A stretch of DNA of 64,000 nt, taken from Pseudobdellovibrionaceae bacterium (GTDB lineage Bacteria > Bdellovibrionota > Bdellovibrionia > Bdellovibrionales > Bdellovibrionaceae). The position numbers were made by a program, and so were the translations under genes. The DNA is taken from NCBI GenBank assembly GCA_016719575.1, contig JADJYV010000008.1:62001-126000 (forward strand), in the 5' to 3' direction. Under the pieces are notes generated by a model, which was given only the letters and a program-made list of their open reading frames with translations, searched no databases and was not told where the DNA came from. The number at the start of each line of letters is the position of its first letter. Positions within the stretch are counted from its first letter, which is position 1. Below are positions 36,151 to 44,389 of the stretch, in pieces.

Positions 36151-36823
36151 AGACACGAAATATCTCACGGTATATTTTAACTTTTGAACCCGGAGCGTCT
36201 TCCCAAACACGCAGGGGGTATTCAATAATATGATGACCTTTAAGGCGAAGCATAATTTCGACGTCAAATATCCAGTTACTCAAAAACTTTTCGCGAAAGC
36301 CCTTTTCGATAAGCTCTTTACGAAACAGCTTGGCTCCGCACTGAGAATCATAGGATTCCACTTTTAGCAAAAGTGAGATCAGAGTCGCAAAGCCCCTCCC
36401 CAGATAATGACGTTTGGCAGAGCGGATGATGCGGCTCCCGAGTCGATAAACTCGACTGCCCCAAATCGAATCGACATCTTTGCTGTAGAGTTCGGCGTAC
36501 TGAAGCATGTTCGGAACTTCCCAGAGAGGAGTTGCGAGATCGGCATCCCAGTATCCCACCCAGGTCGCTTGTCGCAAAAGAGGATGTGCGAGGACCTTGA
36601 GCATTCCCTCGCGCACAGCTGCCGCCTTGCCACCATTTTGAGGACATTGATGCAGGTGAAGGTTGGGTTTGTCTTTGATAAATTCAGAAATACACTCAAC
36701 CGTTTTGTCTTTAGAGCCGTCGTCGACAAAAAGAATCTGAATTTCGCCCTGAGCCCCTTCTTCGAAAGCTTCAAGATCAAGACGTTTTTCTTCGTTGTAG
36801 CAGGGCACCACCAGAACAATCAT
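36110..36823 (-). CDS. GT2, dolichyl-phosphate beta-glucosyltransferase-like
   Basis: A 237-residue family 2 glycosyltransferase resembling ALG5-type polyprenyl-phosphate glucose synthases. Seen: VVPCYNEEKRL, LFVDDGSKDKT, the metal motif YWDADLATPL, GSRVYRLGSRI and YDSQCGAKLFRKEL. The absence of membrane helices matches the soluble form. It overlaps the CxxCH-protein gene by four bases. Confidence 0.83.
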   Translation of the reverse strand: MIVLVVPCYNEEKRLDLEAFEEGAQGEIQILFVDDGSKDKTVECISEFIKDKPNLHLHQCPQNGGKAAAVREGMLKVLAHPLLRQATWVGYWDADLATPLWEVPNMLQYAELYSKDVDSIWGSRVYRLGSRIIRSAKRHYLGRGFATLISLLLKVESYDSQCGAKLFRKELIEKGFREKFLSNWIFDVEIMLRLKGHHIIEYPLRVWEDAPGSKVKIYREIFRVFSDILRIRQKYLI

Positions 36824-37941
36824 GGATTAAGCAAGACCCTCAGAGTTTCAATATTTTCTTTGATAAATTTAGAGTCGAAGTTTGCTTTTTGCTTCATTGA
36901 AACTTCGTAATCGCTAAAACATGTTTTAGCGATAGGAGCCTTGGGGTACTCAATAACACACTCCCGAAGGTAGATATCCGCCAAAGAGTATTTTTGGATG
37001 GGCGCTAAGTCTCGTTCGCACTTGGCTAAGAGGTACAACATCTCGGGAGTATAACTTGAGCTGGGCTTTTTAAAGACGCGTTCGTATAACTGCCCCGAAA
37101 CGCGAAGAAGTTTGATGTTTGAGGTATCTGAAATTGAAATCTTGCGACCTTCTGTGTTTTTTTCGATTTCGGATTTTGCAAAGGCAAGAAATTTTTCGTC
37201 GCTGAGCTGAGATGGGTCCTTCGATCCTTCTTGGCTCCAAGACTTAAAGTACTTCACCCAGCCATTTAAGTTTTTCCGAACAGACTTTGGCAGCTTGGGA
37301 TTTGCCAAGTCGAGCTTAAGATTCGCAACGGCCGCATTCGGATCTCTCAAAATCCGTGCGAAATAGGCGATTTTGCGCCGATAAACTTGGTCGAAATCGA
37401 AATCCGCTTGGCTGCCATCATATTTTCTAACCAAAGTATCGTACACACTTAGAGCTCGATCAAATTCGTGCGCAATATAATAAAACTCGGCATCAGTTAA
37501 ATCTTCGACATCTTTAATCACAAGTCCTTTTTTGTGTGCCTCAGGTGAGGCCGGCTTAGGCAAACGCTCATGGCACATAATGCACAAGCCTGTGGTGGCT
37601 TTTAAGTTATTATGAGCCACACCGTAGACTTCGTGCTCGTAGAGGTAACTCGTTTCGCGAATATGAGAGCCCAGCAGACCATAGGTTGTCGCAAAACCCG
37701 GTGCTTTCGAAAGTTTTTTAACTTGGTTATCATCGACTCTGTTTTCAAGGATTTTCAGAAGGGCTTTTATCTTGTCGCGATTTTTCGGATCTTTAAACTC
37801 TTCTTCTGAATTCATATAGGGTCGGAGTTCAAACAGAGTGGTGTAAAAGGAGTGCATCAAAAAGGGAAGACTTGCATCATCGCTCTTGGCGAAGGTAACC
37901 GAACTCGAAATAAGACCAAAGATTAAAATTAAGTTTTTCAC
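36820..37941 (-). CDS. Exported protein with a single CxxCH haem site
   Basis: A 373-residue protein with a signal peptide (MKNLILIFGLISSSVTFA) and one c-type haem motif, CIMCH at 120-124. The rest is helical and charged and has no recognised domain. With a single site in a long helical protein it could be a periplasmic electron carrier or a haem sensor. A distal ligand cannot be chosen. Cytochrome c maturation genes are not in the window. Confidence 0.6.
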   Translation of the reverse strand: MKNLILIFGLISSSVTFAKSDDASLPFLMHSFYTTLFELRPYMNSEEEFKDPKNRDKIKALLKILENRVDDNQVKKLSKAPGFATTYGLLGSHIRETSYLYEHEVYGVAHNNLKATTGLCIMCHERLPKPASPEAHKKGLVIKDVEDLTDAEFYYIAHEFDRALSVYDTLVRKYDGSQADFDFDQVYRRKIAYFARILRDPNAAVANLKLDLANPKLPKSVRKNLNGWVKYFKSWSQEGSKDPSQLSDEKFLAFAKSEIEKNTEGRKISISDTSNIKLLRVSGQLYERVFKKPSSSYTPEMLYLLAKCERDLAPIQKYSLADIYLRECVIEYPKAPIAKTCFSDYEVSMKQKANFDSKFIKENIETLRVLLNP

Positions 37942-38226
37942 ACAGACCTCTTTGCAGCGGATAAAAAAGGAGTTCCAACTCAGTTATCTATTGTGTCTTA
38001 CTTTTTTATACTCCTTAATCTGTTTGCCGATTTAAGGCCTCTTACTAGAGATTCGTCCTGCAAAATACGGGGCTGAGTTCAATGCTCTAGGGTATTGAAA
38101 AGCGCTCCTGCAAGATCTGGCGCTGTACCCACTGAGGCCAGGATTTTAAGTCCCATCCTTGGTCCTAGGTCACAACTTGTGACTTTAGAACACGATCAGA
38201 GCTTTACACAGATCCTAAATACTTAG
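37942..38226. other. Intergenic; holds the start of repeat copy 1
   Basis: No gene seen before the small peptide ORF. From 38098 the sequence is the downstream part of long direct repeat 1, including the block shared by all three copies. Confidence 0.5.
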
Positions 38227-38373
38227 CTAAGGCAGCTCTTTGAGGATTTTCAAAATCAGCAAAATTAATCCCAAGATCTGCTTCAGTAATTTCAAGACGC
38301 GCCGATATGAAAATAACTTTGTTTTCATATGGGACTCCTTTGGTTTAGGCCCGAGTGAGTCCATCCAAAGCGA
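38098..38373 (-). repeat. Long direct repeat, copy 1 (truncated)
   Basis: About 276 bases matching copies 2 and 3 at high identity. It includes the peptide ORF, its ribosome-binding site and a 15-base palindrome GTCACAACTTGTGAC at 38169-38183. Similarity stops after TCCATCCAAAG. The terminator-like hairpin of the other copies is missing and replaced by a different hairpin with a TTCG loop. Confidence 0.92.
38227..38328 (-). CDS. Hydrophobic small peptide, copy 1 (type I toxin-like)
   Basis: A 33-residue ORF: a basic start MKTKLFSYRR, then an amphipathic Leu/Ile/Lys helix with GLILLILKILKEL. AAAGGAG lies six bases before the ATG. The start codon is inside the inverted repeat ATATGAAAA-8-TTTTCATAT (38305-38330), which would hide it in the mRNA. 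Copies 2 and 3 keep the frame through substitutions and a compensated indel. The composition resembles membrane-acting type I toxins such as Ldr and Ibs, but no homologue is recognised and toxicity is inferred. Confidence 0.6.
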   Translation of the reverse strand: MKTKLFSYRRVLKLLKQILGLILLILKILKELP

Positions 38374-38410
38374 GTCCTTCGGGCTCATGGTGGATGGCCG
38401 AGTTGGAATT

Positions 38411-38454
38411 CCGAATTACTTTAATGTAAAATTGACGTAACTCCGAATTACTTT
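38411..38454 (+). promoter_or_regulatory. Direct repeat before the ATPase gene
   Basis: TCCGAATTACTTT-like sequence occurs twice, at about 38410-38422 and 38442-38454, roughly three helical turns apart and with a TTGACG between. It could be an operator or promoter element for the gene at 38475. Confidence 0.35.
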
Positions 38455-38474
38455 TTGTGCAGAGGAATTGACCC

Positions 38475-39619
38475 TTGAAAACTAAAAAACCACTACCACC
38501 AAGGCTCTATCTGCCCTCCATAATTAAAGATCTTTCTAAAAAAATGGTTTTCCTCGGGGGCCCCCGCCAAGTTGGAAAAACAACACTGTCTCAGTCTTTG
38601 ATCAAAGCCTACAAAGACGGTCACCCTGCCTACTTAAATTGGGATAATGAAATTTCAAGACGAACTATCTTAAAATCAGAATGGCCCAAGAACCAAGAAC
38701 TCATTGTGTTCGATGAAATTCATAAACGAAAGGGCTGGCAAACTCTGGTTAAAGGAATATGGGACACCTGGAAGAATACTCAAAAATTTTTAATCACCGG
38801 CTCCGCCCGCCTGGATGTTTTTAGAAAAGGTGGAGACTCGATGATGGGGCGTTATCACTATTATCGAATACACCCATTCACCCTACCCGAACTAGGAATC
38901 AACAAAAAAAACTTGTCTCTTGTATTTCAGTTTGGCGGTTTTCCAGAGCCGCTGATTGAGCAAGATCCCATTGAGCTTCGCCGCTGGCATTTGCAAAGAG
39001 TTTCAAAGCTGGTTCAGTGGATCTGCGGGACTTAGAAAACGTGAGCGATTTAGACAAGGTTGAGGTCTTAACGGAGGCTCTTCAAGAACGAGTCGGCAGC
39101 ACTCTGTCTTATAAATCTTTGGCGGAAGATCTTCAAAGCACAGACAAGACCATCAAAAGATGGGTCCAAATTCTGGATACCCTGTATTACTGTTATCTAA
39201 TTCCACCTTTTGGGTCGGCAAAGATCAAGGCCATCAAAAAAGCCCAAAAACTTTATCTTTGGGACTGGTCGCAGATTGAAAATCCAAGTTGCCGATTTGA
39301 AAATATGGTCGCCTCGCACCTCTTAAAGTTATGCGACTATTGGCAGGATGTTCTGGGTCACAAAGCTGAGCTTAGATATATCCGCGATGATTCGGGAAAA
39401 GAATGTGACTTTGTCGTCCTCAAGGATAAAAAGCCCCTCTTTGCGGTAGAGTGTAAGCTCACTGATACTGATGTTGCGCCTTCGCTCCTGCACTTTAGAG
39501 CAAAGCTTGCAATTCCTAGATGGTATCAAGTTCACATGGGGGATAAAACCCGAACCGTCGCCCCTGATTTTCTAATTCTTCCTTTTGAAGAATTTTGCAA
39601 AAAAGAAGATCTGATTTGA
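38475..39619 (+). pseudogene. DUF4143-type AAA ATPase, frameshifted
   Basis: About 380 residues. The N-terminal AAA domain has Walker A GGPRQVGKTT (residues 28-37), Walker B ELIVFDEIHK and the sensor-like ITGSARLDVFRKGGDS. After a short linker the C-terminal DUF4143 domain has WDWSQIENPSCRFENMVA, KECDFVVLKDKKP and VECK, a PD-(D/E)XK-like pattern. The start is a TTG after AGAGGA. The two halves are in different frames, with the junction near 39014-39019; a lost base or a two-base gain would explain it. The family's role is unsettled. It sits between two of the long direct repeats. Confidence 0.8.
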
Positions 39620-39797
39620 TTTGATTTAAAAGGACGGCGGATAAACCTGTGAAAATCGAAGAGGCAAACTCTGGAAATAAAAAAGCGCTTCTGCAAGATC
39701 TGGCACTGAACCCACTGGGGCCAGGATTTTAAGTCCCATCCTTGGTCCTAGGTCACAACTTGTGACTTTAGAACACGATCAGAGCTTTACACAGATC

Positions 39798-39911
39798 CTA
39801 AATACTTAACGAGAGCAGCTCTTTGAGGACTTTCAAAATCAGCAAAATTAATCCCAAGATCTGCTTCAGTAATTTCAAGACACGCCGATATGAAAATAAC
39901 TTGGTTTTCAT
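39798..39911 (-). CDS. Hydrophobic small peptide, copy 2 (type I toxin-like)
   Basis: A 37-residue ORF, MKTKLFSYRR followed by the Leu/Ile/Lys helix ending KVLKELLSLSI. It is identical to copy 1 up to residue 27 and has four more residues because the stop is lost and replaced downstream. It has the same AAAGGAG site six bases before the ATG and the same hairpin over the start codon. No other copy-specific feature is seen. Confidence 0.6.
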   Translation of the reverse strand: MKTKLFSYRRVLKLLKQILGLILLILKVLKELLSLSI

Positions 39912-39953
39912 ATGGGACTCCTTTGGTTTAGGCCCGAGTGAGTCCATCCAAAG

Positions 39954-39990
39954 GCGATCCTGCAGAAGCAGTGGTCGCTTTTGCATTTTT
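39954..39990 (+). terminator. Terminator-like hairpin in repeat 2
   Basis: GCGA-TC-CTGC-AGAA-GCAG-TGG-TCGC followed by TTTTGCATTTTT on the plus strand, just beyond the 5' end of the minus-strand peptide gene. It fits the 3' end of an RNA running antisense to the peptide mRNA, or the end of the ATPase transcript. Confidence 0.55.
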
Positions 39991-40185
39991 AGCGCCGTGG
40001 TTATGGCTTCTTATTTTGCATTTGGGGTGGGGTTGGGGCCGAGAGGCGGATTGGCAAAAAGGGCTTCTGCAAGATCCTGCATTGAACTCACTGGGGCCAG
40101 GATTTTAAGTCCCATCCTTGGTCCTAGGTCACAACTTGTGACTTTAGAACACGATCAGAGCCTTAAACAGATCCTAAAATGCTAA

Positions 40186-40287
40186 CTAAGACAGCTCTTT
40201 GAGGATTTTCAAAATAAGAAAAATTAATCCCAAGATCTGCTTCAGTATTTTCAAGACGTGCCGATATGAAAGTACTTTGTTTTTCAT
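40186..40287 (-). CDS. Hydrophobic small peptide, copy 3 (type I toxin-like)
   Basis: A 33-residue ORF, MKNKVLSYRHVLKILKQILG then a Phe/Leu/Ile/Lys helix ending KELS. Compared with copy 1 it has an A inserted and a T lost within codons 3-6, so the frame is kept and the changes are mostly conservative (L to V, L to I, L to F). The ribosome-binding site and the start-codon hairpin (an eight-pair version) are kept. This pattern supports a translated peptide. Confidence 0.6.
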   Translation of the reverse strand: MKNKVLSYRHVLKILKQILGLIFLILKILKELS

Positions 40288-40329
40288 ATTGGACTCCTTT
40301 GGTTTAGGCCCGAGTGAGTCCATCCAAAA

Positions 40330-40366
40330 GCGATCCTGCAGAAGCAGTGGTCGCTTTTGCATTTTT
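40330..40366 (+). terminator. Terminator-like hairpin in repeat 3
   Basis: The same hairpin as in repeat 2, with an AAAAGCGA / TCGCTTTT extension of the stem, followed by GCATTTTT on the plus strand. Confidence 0.55.
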
Positions 40367-40567
40367 GGCGCCGTGATTAGCGCTTCGTGTTTTTTATGTG
40401 GCGTCGGGTTGGAGCCGGGATGCGGAGGATGATAGCGTTGCTGGGCCGCGATGTCTTCGCCGTTTAGCGATTGCGTTACAGACAGTAAGACTAACGAGCC
40501 GCGAATGGCACGCAGGTGGGAGCAAAAACTTGACTGAGTTTTTGATAAAGTTCATTCTGGGCGGACT

Positions 40568-41740
40568 TTGAAAAAAAATATCGAACAAATCGTCAGCTAT
40601 CTCTTCTTCTTTTTCTGGTTTGCCTGCCTGACCTCACAGTCTCTTATGGATCTTGCTGATTTTTTGATGTTCGGCTTTGGCACATATCTTTTGGTATCGA
40701 AGGCAAGAGCTGCAAAAAACTGGAGACTGCTCTGGCCCAACTCAACGGGGCTTGGATGGCTATGGCTCGTATGGATAGTGGTTGTTGCGATTGGCTTATT
40801 TACAAATAATCCGGTCAATAAAGACACCCTCGAAGCCTTTGTGGAGTTTCGGTGGATGCTGAGCTTTCAGGTGCTGTGTTTTACTCTGGCTTGGGTGGAG
40901 TGGGATGATCGGAAATCAACCTATCTAATGCATACTCTTTTATTGATGGTGATCGTCTCGTTCATCTTTTACTATTTTTCTGAAGATCCAAGAGCTGGCG
41001 GACCATTTAATCACTCAATGCCATTTGCCCACACCTATGGAACAGCCTTTTGCCTTTATCTCGGGCTTCTGCTAATTCTCGGACTAAAGAATAACGAGCC
41101 CCCCGAGAAAGCTTGCTTTCGTTGCAGCAATCTCCACTGGAGTCATCGCGGCGCTAAGTATGACGCGCGGAGTGTGGATAGGAATGCTTGTCGGAACAGT
41201 TGGTATATCACTCTTCGTAGCCGAAAGTATGGGATAATTCTAACTACTTGGTTGCGTTGTCGACTTTTTTTTCTCACGCTAGCGTATTCTCCAGCCGCAA
41301 GAGAAAGAACACTTTCTACAAACACGTCCGGCAATGAGAGTGACAACCAAAGAAATGCTCTCTTGATGGGCAATTTTGAAATCGTTAAAGACTATCCATC
41401 TTTTGGAACTGGCTACAGCCAGAATAAGCAACAACTTAGAAAGTACTATGACAAACTGGGGATCTCCTGACAATCAATTTATTAGCCATGCCCACAATCA
41501 ATTTCTTCATATTTGGGCTGGAACGGGAACCCTGGGCTTCTCTGCTACTTATAGTTCTTCTTGCACGACGTTGCTACTTTACAGTCATAACATACAAAAA
41601 CTTGACCAAAACGAAATAATGCTCAGGTCCATAACTTTAGGATCCTTAGGGGCAAGATTTGCTTTATTGTCGCTTCCCTAACGGAGTCCAATTTTTCGAT
41701 AGCTAAAAACAGATATCTTCTTGCTTATTTCATCCATCGG
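40568..41740 (+). pseudogene. O-antigen ligase/polymerase-like protein, frameshifted
   Basis: A polytopic Wzy/WaaL-type protein. In order across three frames: hydrophobic N-terminal helices, PFNHSMPFAHTYG, then in another frame SMTRGVWIGMLVG, back to DYPSFGTGYSQNKQQLRKYY, then SHAHNQFLHIWAGTGTLGF (the family's HxHNxFL motif), and SIAKNRYLLAYFI at the end. WaaL enzymes transfer O-antigen to lipid A-core in the periplasm; whether this is ligase or polymerase cannot be told. At least four shifts lie between about 41105 and 41690. The start codon is TTG (40568) with a weak ribosome-binding site. Confidence 0.78.
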
Positions 41741-41839
41741 AGTTTTCTATCTACCGCTATATTTCAAAAAATAATTTCAACGCCTATAAAAATCAACTGG
41801 CAACAAATCCTAATTTCAATAATTACTTTATTGGCTAAT

Positions 41840-43708
41840 TTAATAGTCTTTTAGCTGGCCGTCAAATGTCGGATGCTCGTAGTTTGAGTTTACAAGTCTA
41901 CTAAGAATAAATAGCGTTTCCTTATCCCCAAGCTTTGCAAACTCGAGCATAGACAAAACGTCCTGAACAAAATCAATTTCTTTAAAACTGCTAGGCAGAG
42001 CGTCGCCTTTAGGTACAACAAGAATATCAGGATGTTCCGTATCTAGTTCATTGCCAGAAATATAAAGCTCCTCGAACATCTTTTCCCCTGGCCTAAGTCC
42101 AGTGAAGTTAATCTGCACATCTTCGACTTTTTTTCCCATTAATGTAACCAAGTTTTGAGCAACTTCAACAATCTTTACAGGCTCACCCATCCTCAGAACA
42201 TTAATATCACCGGCCGAGAAATGGACGCCGCCTTTAAAACAAGAGATACGGCCTCACTAATAAGCATAAAGTAGCGAGTCATATCCTTATGTGTAATTGT
42301 TAACGGCATACCAGATTCAATTTGCTTCTTCAGCAACGGAACCAAGCTGCCACTACTACCTAAAACATTTCCAAATCTTACAGCGCAATATCTCTTATTT
42401 GCACGAACCCCAGTTAGGCTCGTCAAAACCTCACAAATGCGCTTAGTTGAGCCCATCACCCCGGCAGGGTTCACAGCCTTGTCAGTGGAAATTAAGACAA
42501 AGTTATCGACACTAGCCCTTTCACTTAAATCTAATAAGTTTTTAGTTCCTAAAATATTATTTAGTATCGAGCTATGAGGATTCGTTTCGACGAGATGAAC
42601 ATGTTTATAGGCGGCGGCGTGAAACACTATCTCAGGAGTATATTGGTTAAATACGAGAGCTAGTGCATCTCTATCTTTAATATCAACAAGACTCGGGACT
42701 ACAACCTCATCGTACCCACTGAACTGGCGCATCTCCTGATCAATATTGTAAAGATTAAACTCAGAATGATCCAAAATTATTAGACGTGATGGCCCAAAGC
42801 CAAAAACCTGACGTACGATTTCACTGCCTATTGACCCGCCGGCCCCTGTGATAAGAACTCTTCTACCTGAGATCATCTCTTTTGTTGATGTTAAGTCAAT
42901 TTCATGGGGCTCACGAGTTAATAGATCCTTCAACTCAAGTTCCCGCAAGGGCGCTTTAACCTCAGCACCGCCGACTGAGTCGTTTAGTAATAATGGTTTA
43001 ATCCCATACTTTGCACATGCAGCCAAAAGATCTTTCAAAAAATCTGCTGGCGGATTTGGAATAGCAACTACAATCTGTTTTATCGCTAAGCCCTCAATAA
43101 TGGCGCCAAGATCGCCACCCGAGCCAAACACTTTAAATCCTGATATGCTTTTGTTAATTTTTAATGGGCTGTCATCTATAAATCCGACAACAAAAAGTTT
43201 TAGCTCTTATCAACCAATAGGCGTTTGAGCATCCCCTGCCCGTACGCCCAGCACCATAGATCAACGTTCTAGAGCCAAATTTTTGTAATTGCTGTGATGT
43301 TTTATATTCATAAACAAGGCGTCTAGCAATACGAACTCCAGCCAGCATAAAAATTAATAGAAAGGTGTCGATAAAATATATCGACCGAGGAATTGTTCCT
43401 AAATTGAACATGTAGGTCGTTGCGACGATACAGACAGACGATACAAGCAAAGCTTTCACCAGACGAAAAGCATCTATTGCAGATACATATCTCCAGATAA
43501 TATTATAAGTTTCAAAATAAAGAAATGAAGCAAGTCTGAATCCAATGACGATGGGTAAGATTTTATTGATGACCGGAATAAACCCACGAGCCTCATCAAA
43601 GTTCATACGTAAAAATAAGCTACAGTAAAAAGATATGGCTGCAAAAGCCAGGTCTGTTAACAAGTGTCGGTAGTTTATTTTCTTTATCAACCCCACATTA
43701 ACCCTCAA
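41840..43708 (-). pseudogene. FlaA1/PglF-type nucleotide-sugar dehydratase, frameshifted
   Basis: A long membrane-anchored UDP-sugar 4,6-dehydratase of the WbpM/PglF/CapD family, which makes the 4-keto-6-deoxy precursor for O-antigen N-acetyl sugars. Parts in order: N-terminal membrane helices (about 43500-43708), a first nucleotide-fold motif LIYGAGRTGRG, the main NAD motif ITGAGGSIGSEIVRQ, ISTDKAVNPAGVMGSTKR with Met replacing the usual Tyr (normal for this family), and the end GLRPGEKMFEEL. Two shifts, near 43200 and 42225, split it. It overlaps the sugar transferase by four bases. Confidence 0.86.
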
Positions 43709-44268
43709 TGGCGAATTCCCTCTGCCCGAAAAACTTTTACGAAAGTCAGTAAAATAATTTTGACGTCAAACCATAAAGACTTTTTTTCTAAATACTCTTT
43801 GTCGAGTTGAACTTTGACAGGGATAGAAATGTCATCACGCCCATTTATCTGAGCCCACCCGGTAATTCCAGGACGCAGACGCTCAATACCATGGCGAGTT
43901 CGAAGCTCCACCAAATCATCCTGATTAAAAAGAGCAGGGCGAGGACCAACGAAACTCATATCGCCAACGAGTACAGACCATAATTGCGGTAGTTCATCTA
44001 AGCTTGTTTTTCTAAGAAAGACGCCGACTCTTGTCACATAATTTTGAGAGCCTGCTAACAAATGGGTAGCAACCTGCGGGGCGTCTGTCCGCATTGATCG
44101 AAATTTTGGCATTAGAAATATTTTATTATTTCGGCCCATGCGTTTAGACCAGTGGATCACGGGACCTTTTGATGAAAGATTAACCGCCAATCCGACCATT
44201 AGAATGACAGGAAGAAGTACTATCGAAAGCGCCAAGCCTAGCAAAATATCAAATACCCTTTTGCCCAT
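43705..44268 (-). CDS. Polyprenyl-phosphate phosphoglycosyl transferase
   Basis: A 187-residue small monotopic phosphoglycosyl transferase (PglC/WbaP catalytic-domain type). It starts glycan assembly by moving a sugar-1-phosphate to undecaprenyl phosphate. Seen: one N-terminal re-entrant hydrophobic helix, KFRSMRTDAP with the catalytic Asp region, SLDELPQLWSVLVGDMSFVGPRPAL, GITGWAQINGRD, and a C-terminal DVKIILLT segment. It is intact and lies next to the matching dehydratase, as in Campylobacter pgl and Pseudomonas wbp clusters. Confidence 0.92.
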   Translation of the reverse strand: MGKRVFDILLGLALSIVLLPVILMVGLAVNLSSKGPVIHWSKRMGRNNKIFLMPKFRSMRTDAPQVATHLLAGSQNYVTRVGVFLRKTSLDELPQLWSVLVGDMSFVGPRPALFNQDDLVELRTRHGIERLRPGITGWAQINGRDDISIPVKVQLDKEYLEKKSLWFDVKIILLTFVKVFRAEGIRH

Positions 44269-44389
44269 ATCCGTTCCACCAATAGTTTAGCTACAACTCC
44301 ACATTCACGGGATTGATTTAGCATTTGGAAAGTTAAAGCGCAAATAATGCTCGTAATATCAAGAATCTCCAACCTCCATAGAGCTTAAA

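Larger units (their letters stand above)
39680..40055 (-). repeat. Long direct repeat, copy 2
   Basis: A full unit of about 376 bases in tandem with copy 3. It contains the peptide ORF, the palindrome at 39752-39766 and the plus-strand hairpin at 39954. A stretch of about 67 bases around the palindrome (GGCCAGGATTTTAAG to GATCAGAGC) is identical in all three copies. Confidence 0.93.
40056..40428 (-). repeat. Long direct repeat, copy 3
   Basis: About 373 bases, directly after copy 2 and more diverged than copies 1 and 2 are from each other. It keeps the palindrome (40128-40142), the peptide ORF and the terminator-like hairpin. Confidence 0.92.

Noticed and set aside
38098..40428. Insertion sequence made by the three repeats
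   Set aside because: No terminal inverted repeats, no target duplication and no transposase in the unit; the ATPase between copies is not a transposase family.
38240..40432. Plus-strand ORFs of 66-120 codons (MRIFKISK-type) inside the three repeats
   Set aside because: They begin with TTG without a ribosome-binding site, run into repeat-external sequence with no consistent end, and lie opposite the better-supported minus-strand peptide.
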